Source: Daucus carota subsp. sativus (taxonomy: Eukaryota > Streptophyta > Magnoliopsida > Apiales > Apiaceae). Taken from it: a stretch of 64,000 nt of DNA. How positions within the stretch are numbered: position 1 is the stretch's first letter; each line of letters begins with the position of its first letter. Both the position numbers and the translations under genes were made by a program. The notes under the pieces were generated by a model, which made no database searches, was not told the DNA's origin, and saw only the letters and a program-made list of their open reading frames with translations. Location: NCBI RefSeq assembly GCF_001625215.2, contig NC_030387.2:29225606-29289605 (forward strand), written 5' to 3'. Below are positions 10,711-24,849 of the stretch, piece by piece.

Positions 10711-12598
10711 ACTGAGAAATGTTTATTCTTTTGTATAAAGTGTTGGTGGAGAGAGGTGGTTGTAAGTAAGATGTTTAGCTTATAGTTTATTTATATTCGT
10801 ACATACCCAAAATTAATCCTAAATTTCGGCTTTGAAAATGAGATCATGATTATATAGAATTTGTGTTAATTATAACCTTCCTTAACAGACTCAGTCTGTC
10901 TAAAATCAGATATTCATAATAAGTTTCAACCATCCATTACGGAATTTTAGGGATCCAACTTTAAAGATTTGTATTCTGGTTTTTAGTTGGTGAATTTGAA
11001 ACCCACAATTTTAAATTACCTTCTGAATCACGTTTCTGATTCGTTTTAGAACCCCATCATTATAAATGGGAGTATGTAATATTACATGATTCAAATTAAA
11101 CTCTCTGACCTGAAATAACTCCAAATTGCTCGTGAGAACAAAATAGTCCATCATAGATAAACTTTATTATGTTAATAAGTGTAGAAAACTCTGGTTATCA
11201 TTTCATGTTTTTTAGATAAGGTTCTAACTATAAAACTAGTAAGTATAACCTATGACATTTGTTAAATATTTAAACTCACTCACACATTCCCTCTTACCTT
11301 ATCATGAGTCAGCTTACTACACTTTAATAATAATTAAGTTATAGTAATCTATTCCTTAAATGTTCCCCCAACAGTTCGTTGATTCCCGCCTAACCCTTTT
11401 CAGAGTTAGGTTTATTCAAATTTTAGGTACCCTCATGGTTTTAAATATACCCTTAGTCAATACTTAATTCTATATTCCGTCTAGGAAACTCCATAATTCT
11501 AGTCCTTAAAAACCTTCTTAATCTATACTTATTGTAATTTGACTATCTCTCTCCACTTAGTCCCCGATTTTAGCTAAGTATGAAATTGAGCATCTCTATT
11601 CACCCTGATTAAAAGAGGTCTTAACACCTGATATGCCAGAATATTAAATTTCAATCTTTTGTATAGGCTTTCCTTCTATATCCTTTTTCTTTAAACATTA
11701 AGACCAGTGTTCTTATAAATTTTTACATTATAAACATAGTTAACATTCTTGATTTATTAAAACAGATACTAATTTATAAGAAATATATATCTAGATTATC
11801 TCGTGCAACTGTGTTCGACTCTAGATAATCCCCAAAAGTAGTAAAACACATACTCATTTGTAAGCCACATACATCTAAATCGTTAAAAAGTTATAGAAAT
11901 TATAATTATAATTTATACTATATATATGTAAAATATATAATATAGATATAAATCGACATTATAATTTCCGGCATTTATTCAATCCGAAATAAATTTATTT
12001 TTTTAAAATCAGACCGTATCAAATTCTGATCTATTTAACGTGGACTGAAAGACTGAATTTCTAAATAATTAAAACTAAATCAAACCAAAATTGCACGGTT
12101 GCTCGGTTCGAGTTCCGTTCACTTCCTATGTCCGGGATAAATTATGTCGGTGAAAATTTAAAGTCAACATACAATAATGGACTGGAGGCCCCCGTTTGGA
12201 CAAGCAAGCTAGTGCTGAGCAGCAACAGCAAGCAACTCATATCATATTGTATCTCTTCATACATCGGCAACTCCGCCGTTCCTCATCCTCGTACTCATGT
12301 TCGGTCAGGTTTTGTCTCCACACTTTCTCTAATTCACTATTATTTTCACCTTATTTGTGTACGCACACGATGTCCTAATTACAATGCTTACCATTTCATG
12401 CAATTATAATTGGTTTAGAAGCTCATTGTAAGTACTACTGTCCTAATTTTGTTGAATGTGATAATGTCTACATTTTGAGCACTATTTTGTTGTACTATTT
12501 TATTGTTCTCACATAATGAGCAGGTCTAGTTTGCTTGATTTGTGGTTGAGTTTGAAATTTGAGAATTTGTTATTGTTTAACAGGTTCTTGTGTTTGAT
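10711..12598. other. Intergenic region upstream of the KEA gene
   Basis: AT-rich DNA with no recognisable coding sequence. The last part is probably promoter and leader of the KEA gene. A pyrimidine-rich stretch at about 12240-12310 could be a 5' UTR exon: a donor-like TCG|GTCAGG near 12300 and an acceptor TTTAACAG at about 12576-12583 would define a 5' UTR intron. This splicing model is inferred only from site quality. Confidence 0.4.
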
Positions 12599-12599
12599 A

Positions 12600-12617
12600 A
12601 TGGCGATATTCGAGTAG
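12600..12617 (+). promoter_or_regulatory. Candidate 5-codon upstream ORF in the KEA leader
   Basis: An ATG at 12600-12602 opens a frame of five codons (M-A-I-F-E) followed by TAG, 27 bases before the presumed main start at 12645. If the transcript includes this segment, scanning ribosomes would meet it first, which could reduce main-frame translation. Inclusion in the mRNA is not shown. Confidence 0.4.
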
Positions 12618-12644
12618 GATTTTGACTTGATAGATTGTTGGAGT

Positions 12645-15600
12645 ATGGTTTCCATGTGTAGTTTTCGGCAGCCAAATGTGAGTGTAATTGGTGGTGATGA
12701 AGGTACTAGCTATAGAATATTGGGGAGTTTGAATAAGCGTGCTCAGTTTAGCTGTGTGGTATTTAGCGGGACAAGTTTGTTTTCTGAAGGTAGTCGGAGG
12801 AAGAAGTTGAAGAAAGTTGTTTGTTGTAGTAAGGGTGAATTGGATTGCAGTTGTTTAGGTTACCATAGTTCAGTGATAGGTTTCGGGTCAGGGTTAAAGT
12901 ATTGCTTTCAGTTATCAAGAGGAGTAGCTCAGTCTTGGCGGTGTCAAGGAAATGATTCAGTTGCTTATGTTGAGGGAAATGGTTTGGGAGGGTCCAGTGA
13001 AAGTAGTGACCTGGAGAGTACAAAGGGGTCGGATGGAAGTCTAGAGGGAAATAAGGCAGTTCAGGAGGAAGAGAAATCAGAGGTTCTTAGTTTCGAGGAC
13101 CTACGTGAAGTGTTACAAAAGGCTTGCAAGGAACTGGAGGTTGCACGGGTTAATAGTACTATGTTCGAGGAAAAAGCACATAGGATATCAGAAGCGGCAA
13201 TAGCATTAAAAGATGAAGCAGAAAACGCGTGGAATGATGTAAATTCTAGATTGGAGTCTCTTAAAGAGATTGAATATGAAGAGATTAATGCAAAAGAAAC
13301 TGCTCATGAAGCGACGGTGGCCCTTTCTTTAGCTGATGCAAGGCTTCAGTTTGCAAGTGATTTACTTGAAGGTGCCAAACAAAGGAGTGCTTTTGTGGAA
13401 ATGGAAACTAATTCTCTGAGGGAAAAAGAAGAGGCCATCTTGGACGCTCTAAATGATATTAAAGCTTGCGAGGCTACTCTATTATGTTGTGAGGCAGATC
13501 TAAAGCAAGTGCAGATCCAAAAAGTTGAATTGCAAAAGGAAGTGGACAGATTAAAGGGGGTTGCAGAGAAAGCCGAAAGGGATGCATTGAAAGCCGAGGA
13601 AGATGTTGCTAATATCATGCTCCTGGCTGAACAAGCTGTAGCTTTTGAAGTCGAGGCCACCCAACGCGTCAATGATGCTGAAATTGCGCTACAGAGAGCT
13701 GAGAAAAATTCTCCTTCTTTACTTCTAGATTACTCAGAAAGTGTGCCTCAAAATAGATTGTTGTCACAAGAACATGATCTGAGTGAGGGAGTTATCACCG
13801 AGGAGAAAGCAAACCTTGAACATTTAGCTGACAATCTTGTAGTTAGAAGCACTGATGAAAATTGTGAGACTAGTTCTTTAATTAGTGACGCTTTATCAGA
13901 TAGCCAGGTTGATATCCGAAAGGATAGATTTGAAGACTCCATTGACCTAGGAAATGGAAAATTAAGTACTAAAGCACTACTAGTTGAGACTGAATTAGAA
14001 GCAGAAAAGTCTAATAATTTGGTCCAAACAAGAAAAACAGAGATGCAGAAGGACTTGACGAAAGACAGCTCATCTCTTAATGCTCCCAAAGCATTACCAA
14101 ATAAATCATCTCGCTTCTTTTCTGCATCTTTTTTCTCATTTGATGCGGACGAGACCGAGTTTGCACCATTTTCGCTATTTCACGGGCTTACTGAATCAGG
14201 AAAAAAGCAATTGCCTAAGATGGTAGTTGGCTTGCTGCTTGCTGGAGCAGGGTATGCATCATAATCACGATAAATTTTGTCAAATTGTTAGTTTTTCGAT
14301 AGGAAAACTTTTGTTGCGCGTAAAAATTGCTTTACCTGTTAATTTTTTATCCTCAATACTTTTTTGTAAGTATATTTTGGCTGCTCGTTTGCCAATAATG
14401 GGGACAAGGGCTGGCTTTCTTTTGATCACAAAGTATTGACAATATCACAGGATTGCATTTTATGGTAATCGCTCTGAGAGAGCAAATGTGCTATTTCAAC
14501 AGCCAGACAATATTACTACTACTATTGATGAGCTTACATTGATTGAAAAACCTGTGGTTCACCAAATAAGGAAAGTATCCAGGAAAATTCGAAACTTACT
14601 AGAGAAGCTTCCTCATCAAGAGGTGGATACATATTTTGCCATTCTGTTTATCTCTGTACTCTCTGCATGTCACTCAGCATGCAATATATATTTGCCTAAA
14701 GTTAGCATTTTTTTCTTTCCTGATAATTTTTTGATGTAAACTCAGATAAATGAGGAAGAAGCTTCTCTCTTTGACATGTTGTGGCTACTCCTTGCAAGTG
14801 TTATATTCGTTCCTCTATTCCAAAAAATCCCAGGAGGTATGATGATATGCTTGTTCCAATTGGGCTAGATATAAATTTGAAGCCTTTTTGTCTTTAGTTA
14901 CATCCTTATACAATACTTGCTTATTTTTGTCTTTAGTTACATCCTTATACAATACTTGCTTATATTTTCCCAACTGAATTTACAAATGTTTTTTGTAGCT
15001 CCTTCATTTTGTCTGTAATTGCTTTTTGTCTTTCAGTTCTATGATGCTATATATTACATGTAACTTGGAGACATTCGTTTATGTTTGAGATCTTCTATTA
15101 ATACTTGATAATTTTGCGCCTTCTTCTTTTCCCCCACTAAGTATGATTTTGCATTTTCACTTGTATGTTGCTGCAGTCTTTACATATCTTCTAAAGAAAA
15201 ATATAAATAGTATTTCATTCACGTCACTAACAGTGAATCTTCGGTCTGCTTCGATGTTTAGGCAGCCCTGTTCTTGGTTATCTGACTGCTGGTATATTGA
15301 TTGGACCTTATGGCCTCTCTATAATTCATCATGTACATGCAACAAAGGCAATAGCTGAATTTGGTGTAGTCTTCTTGCTGTTCAATATTGGTCTTGAGGT
15401 GTGATTTAGAACCCCTAACTTTTGACTTGTTCAAGCCTTTCAAAATTTGTTACTAATGTTTCCTAATATGAATGAGAGTCCAAGTTAAAATTTGGTCATC
15501 ATTTGCAGCTTTCCGTAGAGAGACTGAGTTCTATGAAGAAATATGTGTTCGGAATGGGTTCTGCTCAGGTAAACAAGATCATTCACCTCCAGGGCATATA

Positions 15601-18600
15601 AGTTTTGTGTTTTTGCAGTTCCCTTGTTTTAATATACATGGCTCAGGTTCTCGCAACAGCTATATTGGTTGGTTTAGTAGCTCATTTTGTTTCGGGACTA
15701 ACCTGTCCTGCTGCCCTTGTCATCGGGAATGGTTTGGCGTTATCCTCCACTGCTGTTGTCCTTCAGGTTACTATCCTCATCTGCGATGTCTAACTATATC
15801 ACATAATTGGTTTTAAAATGCTCGAACACAGTTCTTTGTTTTTGAAAGTCAAAGTACTGTGAACTGCCAGAACTGAGATGCTCAAGTGTATTATGTGGTA
15901 ATGAATAATGGTCGTGGATATGCATCATAGTGAATATTTACTTCTAGAAATGATGTTTTAGCCTTTTTATATCTATGTTTGGTTTGGTCAGCAATGACTA
16001 TCAAATAAGTACCCTCTAACTGTAATTGAATTTAATCTTGTGACCTTGTCAACTACTGCAACTATTATATTTTATTGTTGATCTTTTATGTTCGAATCAC
16101 TTATCCAACTTATCAAAGTAAATCTTAGGTGCTAGTTGATACCATATTAGTATTATAAACTCCTTTTTGTGAAACTTGGTACAGGTATTGCAGGAAAGAG
16201 GAGAGAGCACGTCACGTCATGGACGAGCTACATTCTCCGTATTATTGTTCCAGGTAACTGTATGCTTTTAACATTGATATAGTTTTGGAGCCCTACATAT
16301 AATTTTCTGGCTCTTTCTACTTGTTCTTGAAAATACAAGCTTCACTCTGCTTTACCCCCTGTACTCGTACTTGTAATCTTCTTAAAGACTGCCCCCCTCT
16401 CCCGCGCCCACATGTAGATCCATTGTAAGATAAAGGTGTTCTGTAACTATTGTACTGATGTACCTTCATACTCTTTATAATATTGATGGCTTCTTTTTCG
16501 ATACTTTCTGTTACATGTTGTGGTTATATGTTTTGGCATTTGGGCCTTTGTTTTTATTTCCTCTAATAAATGTGGTGTTCAATGATTTTGCTTTCAGGAT
16601 TTGGCAGTTGTGGTTCTTCTGATACTCATACCTCTTATATCACCAAACTCTTCCAAAGGAGGGGTATCAGATCTAATAATGCTTAGTCCATCTTCTTCCC
16701 TAATATATTTGGTTATGTATATATAGTAATCACCTTCATTTTTTTTAGCTTGTCCTTTACTTTAATATGTTTGACCAATTAATGCTAATTAGTATAATTT
16801 AGAGTGTTAAATAAAATATAGTCAAATATTACACTTCCGTTACTTTCTACATTGCACGATTTAATTTCAACTGCCGGTGCCATTAATGCCTTCTGCTGCA
16901 GCAGATGTTCTTGTTATAATGCATAATCTTCTCCAACCTCTCTAGATTGGTTTCCTAGCAATTGCTGAAGCACTTGGAATAGCAGGTCTAAAGGCCATTG
17001 TTGCTATAAGTGCCATTATTGCTGGAGGACGCTTGGTAAGTTTCTTAATAAAGAAAAACATTTATGACTGCTTTAAGTTATATTATATCACAGTGGCCAT
17101 CATCCTCGTTGATAGACACCTGGCTACCCGATCTCCACGGGGACTTATTTAAACACTCAAATCACTAGGTTAAATCTAGAAAATATATTAGTAAAGAACT
17201 TAACGAAAATTCTAGTCACCAGACAAAGTGTACTATGCATGACTCATATAATAAAGACAAATCATAATTATAAATGCAGAGGCACACTAGAACACATATA
17301 TGGACATAGATAAAATGTTTTTTCTAATATTTGTAATTAAAACCTTCAACCTTTATTCGTTCTTGTACTAGATTTTTAGTGGTCAAACTAAAAATTCAAA
17401 ATTGCCTGTGTCTAAAACTAACATATTAGAAAAAAAAAAATTCTTATATCTCCTATTTTGATATAAAAAAAATCCCCAGAATTTAGCATAATGTGATATA
17501 TAGTGAGTTGAGTACTTTAATGAGGCCGTGGAGATCGGGTAGCTAGGTGAGATATTTTGACGAGAATGGTGGCCACTTTGATATAAAATTCAGAAGACAT
17601 CTTGTGACTAATTATATAACTTTTAGGCAGATTTGATTTAGATGCCAGGTTTTATGACATTCACAGAAAGTTTCTAAGCGGCTTAACAATTTTTTAGTTG
17701 TTCCCTACAGCTTCTTCGCCCAATATATAGGCAAATTGCAGAGATTCAGAATGCAGAGATATTCTCTGCAAATACGCTCCTGGTCATTCTCGGTACAAGT
17801 CTCCTTACTGCAAGGGTATGTTGGCGTGTTTTATTAATTTTTTAATGCATGTATCTGAATAAAAGAATTCCGCTAATTGTTTTGTTGAAACAGGCTGGCC
17901 TTTCCATGGCACTAGGTGCATTTTTGGCTGGTTTGCTACTTGCCGAAACTGAATTTTCTCTACAGGTGGAATCGGATATTGCTCCATATCGTGGCCTTCT
18001 ACTGGGTCTTTTCTTCATGACGGTAGGCTCCCTACATGCACATCTAAAATTGTCTAGAATTGATGTACATGCCTACATGTATAGTTTATAGGAATTCAAT
18101 TTATATGGATTTAATTAATTTTTTAATAAGTTTTAGAACATTTGATAATCTTTTGTCATATATCAGAGTTTTCTTTATGACTAGGTCGTTTGAACTGTAT
18201 TGATTATATTGCTACCTTTGAATGTCTGTTGGTTTTGTTGCCGTCCAGCTGTTTGTGTAGCTTGTTTATTGTTCTGCAGTAGTTCTGTGTACTTGTATGC
18301 AATTAATAATATTAAAAGGATTTTTTTCCTGTGTGGATATTCGTGCATGTGCTTTGTCGATCAGTAAGTTAGCTACTTTATTATTCAATACTAAGATGAT
18401 TTACCTTTACCTTTACAGGTTGGAATGTCCATCGATCCAAAACTCCTTCTTTCAAACTTTCCAGTTATTATGGGGACATTGGGACTGTTGATTGGTGGCA
18501 AAACCATATTGGTAGTTCTCATTGGTAGGATGTTTGGTGTTTCAACTATATCTGCAATAAGAGTTGGTCTTCTACTTGCTCCAGGAGGAGAATTTGCATT

Positions 18601-21600
18601 TGTTGCTTTTGGTGAAGCCGTTAATCAGGTTTCTGCCTTGCACTTTATTTTTCTGCTGTTAAATCTCTCGATTGACAAAATGTTGTTTTGTTTTATTCAT
18701 AGAAGTTCAGTAAGCTTTCGAATTCTGTTAGATTTGCCGCTTAATGAGTATATATGTATAATACATAGATAAGATAGTTATATCTATTTCTTTATCCTAT
18801 GCAATTGGCGTAGATGTTCTTGTATGCCTTGTGTTTTGACTTTTGAGTTCCATGAGCTATGTCAGATATACTGAATAACTCATATGAAAAGATTATGTTT
18901 CATACTTGGATGCTTATAAATGATCGATAAGGGCCAATAAAGGATCATGCAACAATAGTGTCATGTTCAATTACTAGAAGAAAGAGAAATCATTTTCTGT
19001 TATATGTTCTGAATAGAGGTGTCCACCAGCTGATAGTTCATGAGTTCAATATTAGATTGAAATGTTCTCAATTCGAAGTTTAGGATTAGTATTGAGTTTT
19101 GCTTCTTTGTAATTACAGAACAGTCACTAGATGCAATTACGATTCTGTGCAAGCTTATTTTCGGCACTAATTATGCAGTTATTCTTAATTGAGTGAAGAG
19201 GGTTTGGATGAATTAAAACCCACTTCATTAAGTTAGTCTACCTCAAAAAACAATCGCAGTCGTGCATTTTCTTCTAAGCAAATTATTATGTCTACAAAAC
19301 CTAGATTTAGGGACCAAAACTCCTTCCCTTCTATCTTCCATTTTGACAAACATACATGGTCAAATATCACTAAACTTCTTGATGTGAAGTATATTTCTCT
19401 TCAAAGTTCAGCTTTATTATATATAGGTTCTAAGAGGATTTCTAACCATAAGCAATACAGTGCACGAAAGTAGGATATAGTTTAATCTTGTTCTACTATA
19501 GAAGAGCGGGAATGAGTATAAAAGACAAAGCAACACTTGTAGGAAGACAACTACACGACTTCGTCTGTATAGATTAAGTTGCATGTTGTTCAAATATTAA
19601 AAACTGAATTTGTGGTGTTTGCAGTGAGTCATAGTAATATAGAATTCTCTTGGGTCCTGACCAAGAAGACTTGGCATAAAAAACAAAATTTTTTTTGTCA
19701 CTTAATTAGGCAGATTATATGTTGCCTGTTTTGGTATCTTGGAACCTAAATTCTGATTGCTGCATCAGGGTATCATGTCTTCTCAGTTGTCCTCACTTTT
19801 GTTTCTTGTGGTGGGAATCTCTATGGCACTGACGCCATGGTTAGCTGCTGGAGGCCAGCTAATAGCCTCTCGATTTGAGCAGCAAGATGTGAGAAGTTTA
19901 TTACCTGTTGAAAATGAGGTAAGACTCCCACTTAATTATTTCGACAATTAATCTGCTGGCCGATATATCATATGCATGTCTTAATACTTAATGTGCTTTA
20001 CTAAAATGTCTTCCAAACTTCCCAACTTACTCATTTTCTTTACGAAGCCACGCCTAGTGAAACATGAGGCTGTAGTGACTTAATCAAATTACATGTAATA
20101 AATAATTAGGTGCCTAATTTTTAGTCATTCCCCATTCACTTGAACAATAGCCGTGTGAACTTCAGTATCAAAATAGCAATGAGTTGTACAAAATTTTGAT
20201 GTTAAAGGATAAAAGAAAGAAATGAGCTTTTGTGGTACAATTGCCTTAATGATGTAAGCAGTAGACTTGCATTAGGTTAAAAAAGAAAAAAATAATTAGA
20301 ATATTCGCCATTTTAATCAGGCTACCAAGATCTAGCAAAGTTCATTTCTATGTTATCATGAACGAGTTCATGAGGTGAAAAATCTAGTTGTATGTACGGT
20401 GTATACATCTTTAACAAAATCAAGGTATTTGATAGTATAATACTCCCTCCGTCTTTCCAGATTGTTTATATTTGGGAGGGAGGGCTTGACATGCATTTTA
20501 AGGCTCTTATCAAGTATAGTTTCAAGCATTATTTTAATTTCTTTTTCTTTTGAATAAAAATTTAATGTTTAAATTTTTATTCAAAAAAAATGAAAAATAT
20601 GTTATGAAACTCTACTTTATATCCATCTTAAAATGTGTGCCAAGCATCGCAAAAAAACTATTAACAAATGGGTGGGATGGAGGAAATAATTTTTTCTTTC
20701 CTTTTTTGCATCCTGCAAAATGGGATATTATAAGATCATGGCACCTAGATGATATATACTTTTTACTCCTATGCTGTCTTGTGTCCCTACTATGATGATT
20801 TCATTCTGATACTTGGACTACAAATTTGCGATATCTTCAATTATCAGACTGATGATTTGCAAGATCATATTATCATATGTGGATTCGGACGTGTTGGCCA
20901 GGTATTGTTGTGTTTCACAATCTTCAAGTTCTGTTTCCTAAGCTACTATATAATGATGGATAAGGGATATATTATCATTTTTGCTCATTTCAATATTTTT
21001 CTGGCCAGATCATTGCGCAGCTTCTTTCAGAGAGGCTAATTCCATTTGTTGCTCTTGACGTGAGGAGGTATGTCCAACTTTTGTGTGTTTAGATCTTATG
21101 TACTGATACAAGGAGGCTGTGTAAATAAATTTTTTCTTACTAGTAAAAGGCTTTCTTGTCCTAATAATATCTGTGCCTTCAAGTTGTACACATACTCTAC
21201 TCCTGGTAACAAACACTATTTTTAATTTCGTGTTTTTTTGGTTTTTTTCTTTCAACAAAGTATTCAATAATGGTTTGTAACGTATCCATGGTGACTCTCA
21301 GTCAGATGTATTGACCTACATCCTAAATTACAGAGAAATTCGCCATATGAACAAGATGATGAATTCATGCTACCCTAGGTCCATTTAAGCATATACAAAA
21401 ATGTAATTAATCTGTGCTAGTGGGAGTGCAGATGCTGCCTTGGTCCGAATAAAATATATTCATACCGAAGGATTTCAGTTTAGGGATGGCAAAACAATCC
21501 GACCCAATAGATACCTGATCTGTATCGACCTGATTAGATATTACCAAACTCGATATTTTGGATTTGGATCTTTTTTGTACCGAATCGAAACCCGATTCGA

Positions 21601-24402
21601 AATACGAAACCCGACCCAAACCTGAAATTCGATGAATTACCTATATATATATAGAGAGAGAGAGTTTTACTCCAATAGAAACCTCCTTATCCTGGAAACT
21701 AAAAACCAAGCGGAAATATCACTAAATCCTAAAGCAAATACCACTAAATTCTTAAACAACCCCATCTCCACCTCCATCTTCACCAAACCCACCTCCATCT
21801 TCACCAACCCCACCTCCGTCGTCGCCTCCTTCATAAGCACTACCACCTCTATGCCGCCTGCCCCCTCCATAACCACCACCTCCATCTCCATTATTTCCCT
21901 AACAACACAACCTCCACACCTCCATCTTCACCAACCCCATCTTAATCGATGCTTCAACCTCGTTCATACTTCTTTCTCCACCTCGACTCAACTTCAAACG
22001 TGAAGCCGCCACTATTCCGGCAACACTCCAACCCCCCACTTCAAGCCGCCCAAACCTCCTCTACAATCATCCTTCCTCCATCTCCACCTTCACCTCCACC
22101 ATCTCCACCACTATCACCACCATCTGAATCGAAAACATGAACAGATTTGGAGATTCCAAGCTGGAACATATCTGGAGATTAAGTTTTCTCTAATTCCTGC
22201 AACACTGATCACTAAATCCTAAAGAGAATATCACTAAATTGTACAGAGAATATCATCAACTTGTATTGGTTTCTAGTTTTTATTTTAAGATTGGTTTCTA
22301 TTTGATCATGAGCCTATATATATATATATATATATTATGGATAAATATATAGTAATATTTTAGATATAAGACATATATTTATAAATACATGCGTTTATTT
22401 CACCATTTCATTATGATTTAATATTCAAATCATTCCATTCTCTTATTATTGAGTAAATCATTTACTTTAATTATATAATCATAATGATTTAAAATCCGAA
22501 CAATATTTCATATACACTCATAAACTTATTCGTTTATAAAGTTATGTGTTATATATGAGTAATATTATTTGCTCAAATAACAAAAAAAATAGTATTATTT
22601 GCACTTATTAAGTATAATGGATTTTTCTATATTATTTATAAAATCGATATACCCGAAAAAGACCTGATCCGATTCAAAACCCGATGGATTTGGATTGGAA
22701 TTAAGCTGTTTTTATCAGCTTTTTGTATTTAACAGTCTATTAGTATATATGTTGCACCGATTCTTTAGATAGCAATTTGCAAGTAACGCATGTGTTAACA
22801 GACTCAACACCACAAATGTGCGGGCAAGGCTGTGGCTGAGGGCCATAAGAAGAGAAGAAAAACAAAATAATAAACAGAATTTTAAATCGTGTCCAATTTA
22901 GCATCCCTTGTGGCGCATTTTTGTCTGTGAATCATTTACCATTTAGATATGAATTAATTACTCGTATAGTCTTTCTTGTTTTCTAGGAATAGCATTATAA
23001 TATATATATTTCTTAATTTCAGTGATAGAGTAGCTGTGGGACGTACACTTGATCTTCCTGTGTACTTTGGAGATGCTGGTAGTAGAGAGGTAAAAGTAAA
23101 TCTCTAGGACATCAAATGTTTTTTAGCTAGTTCACCTTTTGACATGTTTCTGCATATTTGTTTGCCAGATCCTCCATAAAGTAGGCGCTGAAAGAGCTTG
23201 CGCTGCAGCGATAACTTTAGATACTCCTGGTGCAAATTATAGAACTGTGTGGGCGCTGAACAAGTATTTTCCTAACATAAAGACCTTTGTCCGAGCCCAT
23301 GACGTGGATCATGGCCTTAAATTGGAAAAGGCTGGTGCAACAGCGGTAGCTTTCTATTGTCTTTTTTAATGATTTTAATGTCAAATATCGGTGAAGTTGT
23401 TAATGTGGGAACTAATCTTTGCGACGAGTTATGCTGAATTGCTTAATTATTACTCATGCCTCCTCACTGTCATTACTTATAAATTATTTAATCCTAATTT
23501 CTAACCCCGAGTCAAATACATTTAACAGGTTGTCCCAGAGACCTTAGAGCCAAGTCTACAGTTAGCAGCTGCGGTTCTTGCGCAAGTAAGTACACATATT
23601 TTGCTACATATTTATCATGGGGTGATGATAAGTTTCCGGCCTAATATGTGAGTTCCGGTTAGAGTTGGCACATGGTAAAACGTTGCATAGAATATAGATA
23701 ACTGCAACAAAATTGGCTAGGTTTCTTAAGACCTCATTTATAGTATTAGGTACCCTATCTACCTTATCATGAATTATGTTTTGGAATATTTTCAGGCTAT
23801 TTTAAGTTAGTTTACGTGGTTCATTCTGTTTTCAGGCTCATATTCCTATGAGCCTATTTCATAATCATGTGTTAAGTGTGGATCCACATAATCCTGCTCA
23901 ATATTTTTGTATTTAATATGTTAACTGCACATGTAAATCCTGTAGGGTGTAACATTAGTGATACTGGTTATCAGTGGGCGAACCTTATTATGGGACTGAG
24001 ATACACAGGCCACCAAAATGTGATTATGGAAATTATATTCAAAAAACATTTTAGTATATCCTCATCATTTTTTCTTCTTTGTCTATAGGCTAAACTTCCA
24101 ATGTCGGAGATAGCAGCAACAATTAACGAATTTAGGTCTCGCCACCTTGCTGAGCTTACCGAGGTACTTATGTCTGGTGCTTTGTAGGCTGCTTTAGTGC
24201 TTATACATATTCTCTAGTTAACAATGCCATTTCATGTTCTCAAGGCTAAGTACTTGCTCTTGCATGATATACGCAGCTCAGTGAAACTAGTGGAAGTTCT
24301 CTCGGTTATGGATATTCTCAGATGATGACTAAAGCCAAGTCTCAGCCAACAACAGATCCTTTAGATGATAACCAAGTGCCTAATGGAACGCCAGCAGTAT
24401 AA
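12645..24402 (+). CDS. Chloroplast K+/H+ antiporter of the KEA1/KEA2 type
   Basis: Twenty exons keep phase and give 1206 residues: 12645-14251, 14451-14622, 14746-14836, 15262-15398, 15509-15568, 15647-15766, 16185-16253, 16598-16663, 16946-17035, 17711-17815, 17894-18022, 18419-18628, 19769-19918, 20848-20901, 21009-21067, 23023-23089, 23169-23345, 23529-23585, 24089-24163, 24277-24402. Order: Ser/Cys/basic N-terminus fitting a plastid transit peptide; long Glu/Ala/Lys coiled coil (about residues 150-350); acidic spacer; CPA2 exchanger domain (about 600-1000) with [12 protein letters not shown]-like and FQDLAVV motifs; KTN/RCK domain with GFGRVGQ near 1014-1020. This is the KEA1/KEA2 layout and length; those proteins exchange K+ for H+ at the plastid inner envelope. 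ATG 12645 was chosen because the frame is open upstream only from a TTG; ATG 12654 is also possible. No key motif is missing. Confidence 0.93.
14885..14962 (+). repeat. Perfect 39-bp tandem duplication in KEA intron 3
   Basis: Two identical adjacent copies (14885-14923 and 14924-14962) of a unit containing TCTTTAGTTACATCC. Perfect identity implies a recent duplication. Confidence 0.9.
17084..17586. mobile_element. TIR element in KEA intron 9
   Basis: The ends are imperfect inverted repeats of about 50 bp: the left begins TTATATCACAGTGGCCA and includes CTACCCGATCTCCACGG; the right end carries the complement of both. The interior is AT-rich with no ORF, so it is a MITE or deletion derivative. 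I could not fix the target duplication because the palindrome runs to the edge, so the superfamily stays open. Confidence 0.75.
20443..20685. mobile_element. Stowaway-like MITE in KEA intron 13
   Basis: Starts CTCCCTCCGTC after TA and ends with the degenerate complement GGGATGGAGGAAA. The interior (AATAAAAATTTAATG then the inverted TTTTATTC, and ATGTTATGAAAC) is shared with elements at 42593, 45745 and 60397, so these are one family of about 235-250 bp. Confidence 0.7.
21481..22700. repeat. Repetitive insertion in the 1955-bp KEA intron 15
   Basis: The intron is inflated by repeat sequence. The left end begins TAGGGATGGCAAAACAATCC, like hAT ends elsewhere here, followed by a CGAAACCCGA-rich subterminal block; a similar block (AAAACCCGATGG) occurs near 22680, but no clean right terminus is seen. 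Inside are a TA/GA microsatellite (about 21640-21665), a pyrimidine-rich stretch with repeats of ACCTCCATCTTCACCAA (about 21750-22135) and a TA run near 22315-22335. Probably a degraded hAT element with internal low-complexity DNA. Confidence 0.5.
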
Positions 24403-24849
24403 CACTGACCAAGAAAAACGATCATGTAAGCCGAGAAGGAAATCTGATAAAGACACAATAATTGTACAGTACTATATTGTCCGGTCTGCATAAATTGTAC
24501 AGGAATGTAGCAGCAGAAAACTTAAAGTAGTTCGGTTCAGACTTTCGATTGATTTAGTAACAGCTCATTCTTTTATTTAATAAGCTCTGATAGAAGGAGC
24601 CCCTTTAGTCGAAGTAGAATATTCTTCTTACCTTGACATTGATGATGGATGAAGTACAGAACCTCGGACCTCCTAGTCATGGCCGTGGTTTTTTGGTTCT
24701 GCTTAATATTAGTTACTTTTGTCATTCATTATTGCAAAATTTATAAAGTTAGACAATATGACATTTAAATATGACATTTCTCAGAACATGCGGATATATT
24801 TGCACGTGTAATTTTTCATTTATTTTTGGTAGTACTTTCAAACTTATAC

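Noticed and set aside
12763-14089. Minus-strand ORFs within KEA exon 1
   Set aside because: Antisense shadows of a long coding exon with biased codon use.
21632-22140. Pro/Ser/Thr-rich ORFs in KEA intron 15
   Set aside because: Produced by pyrimidine-rich simple repeats within an inserted element; no conserved protein features.
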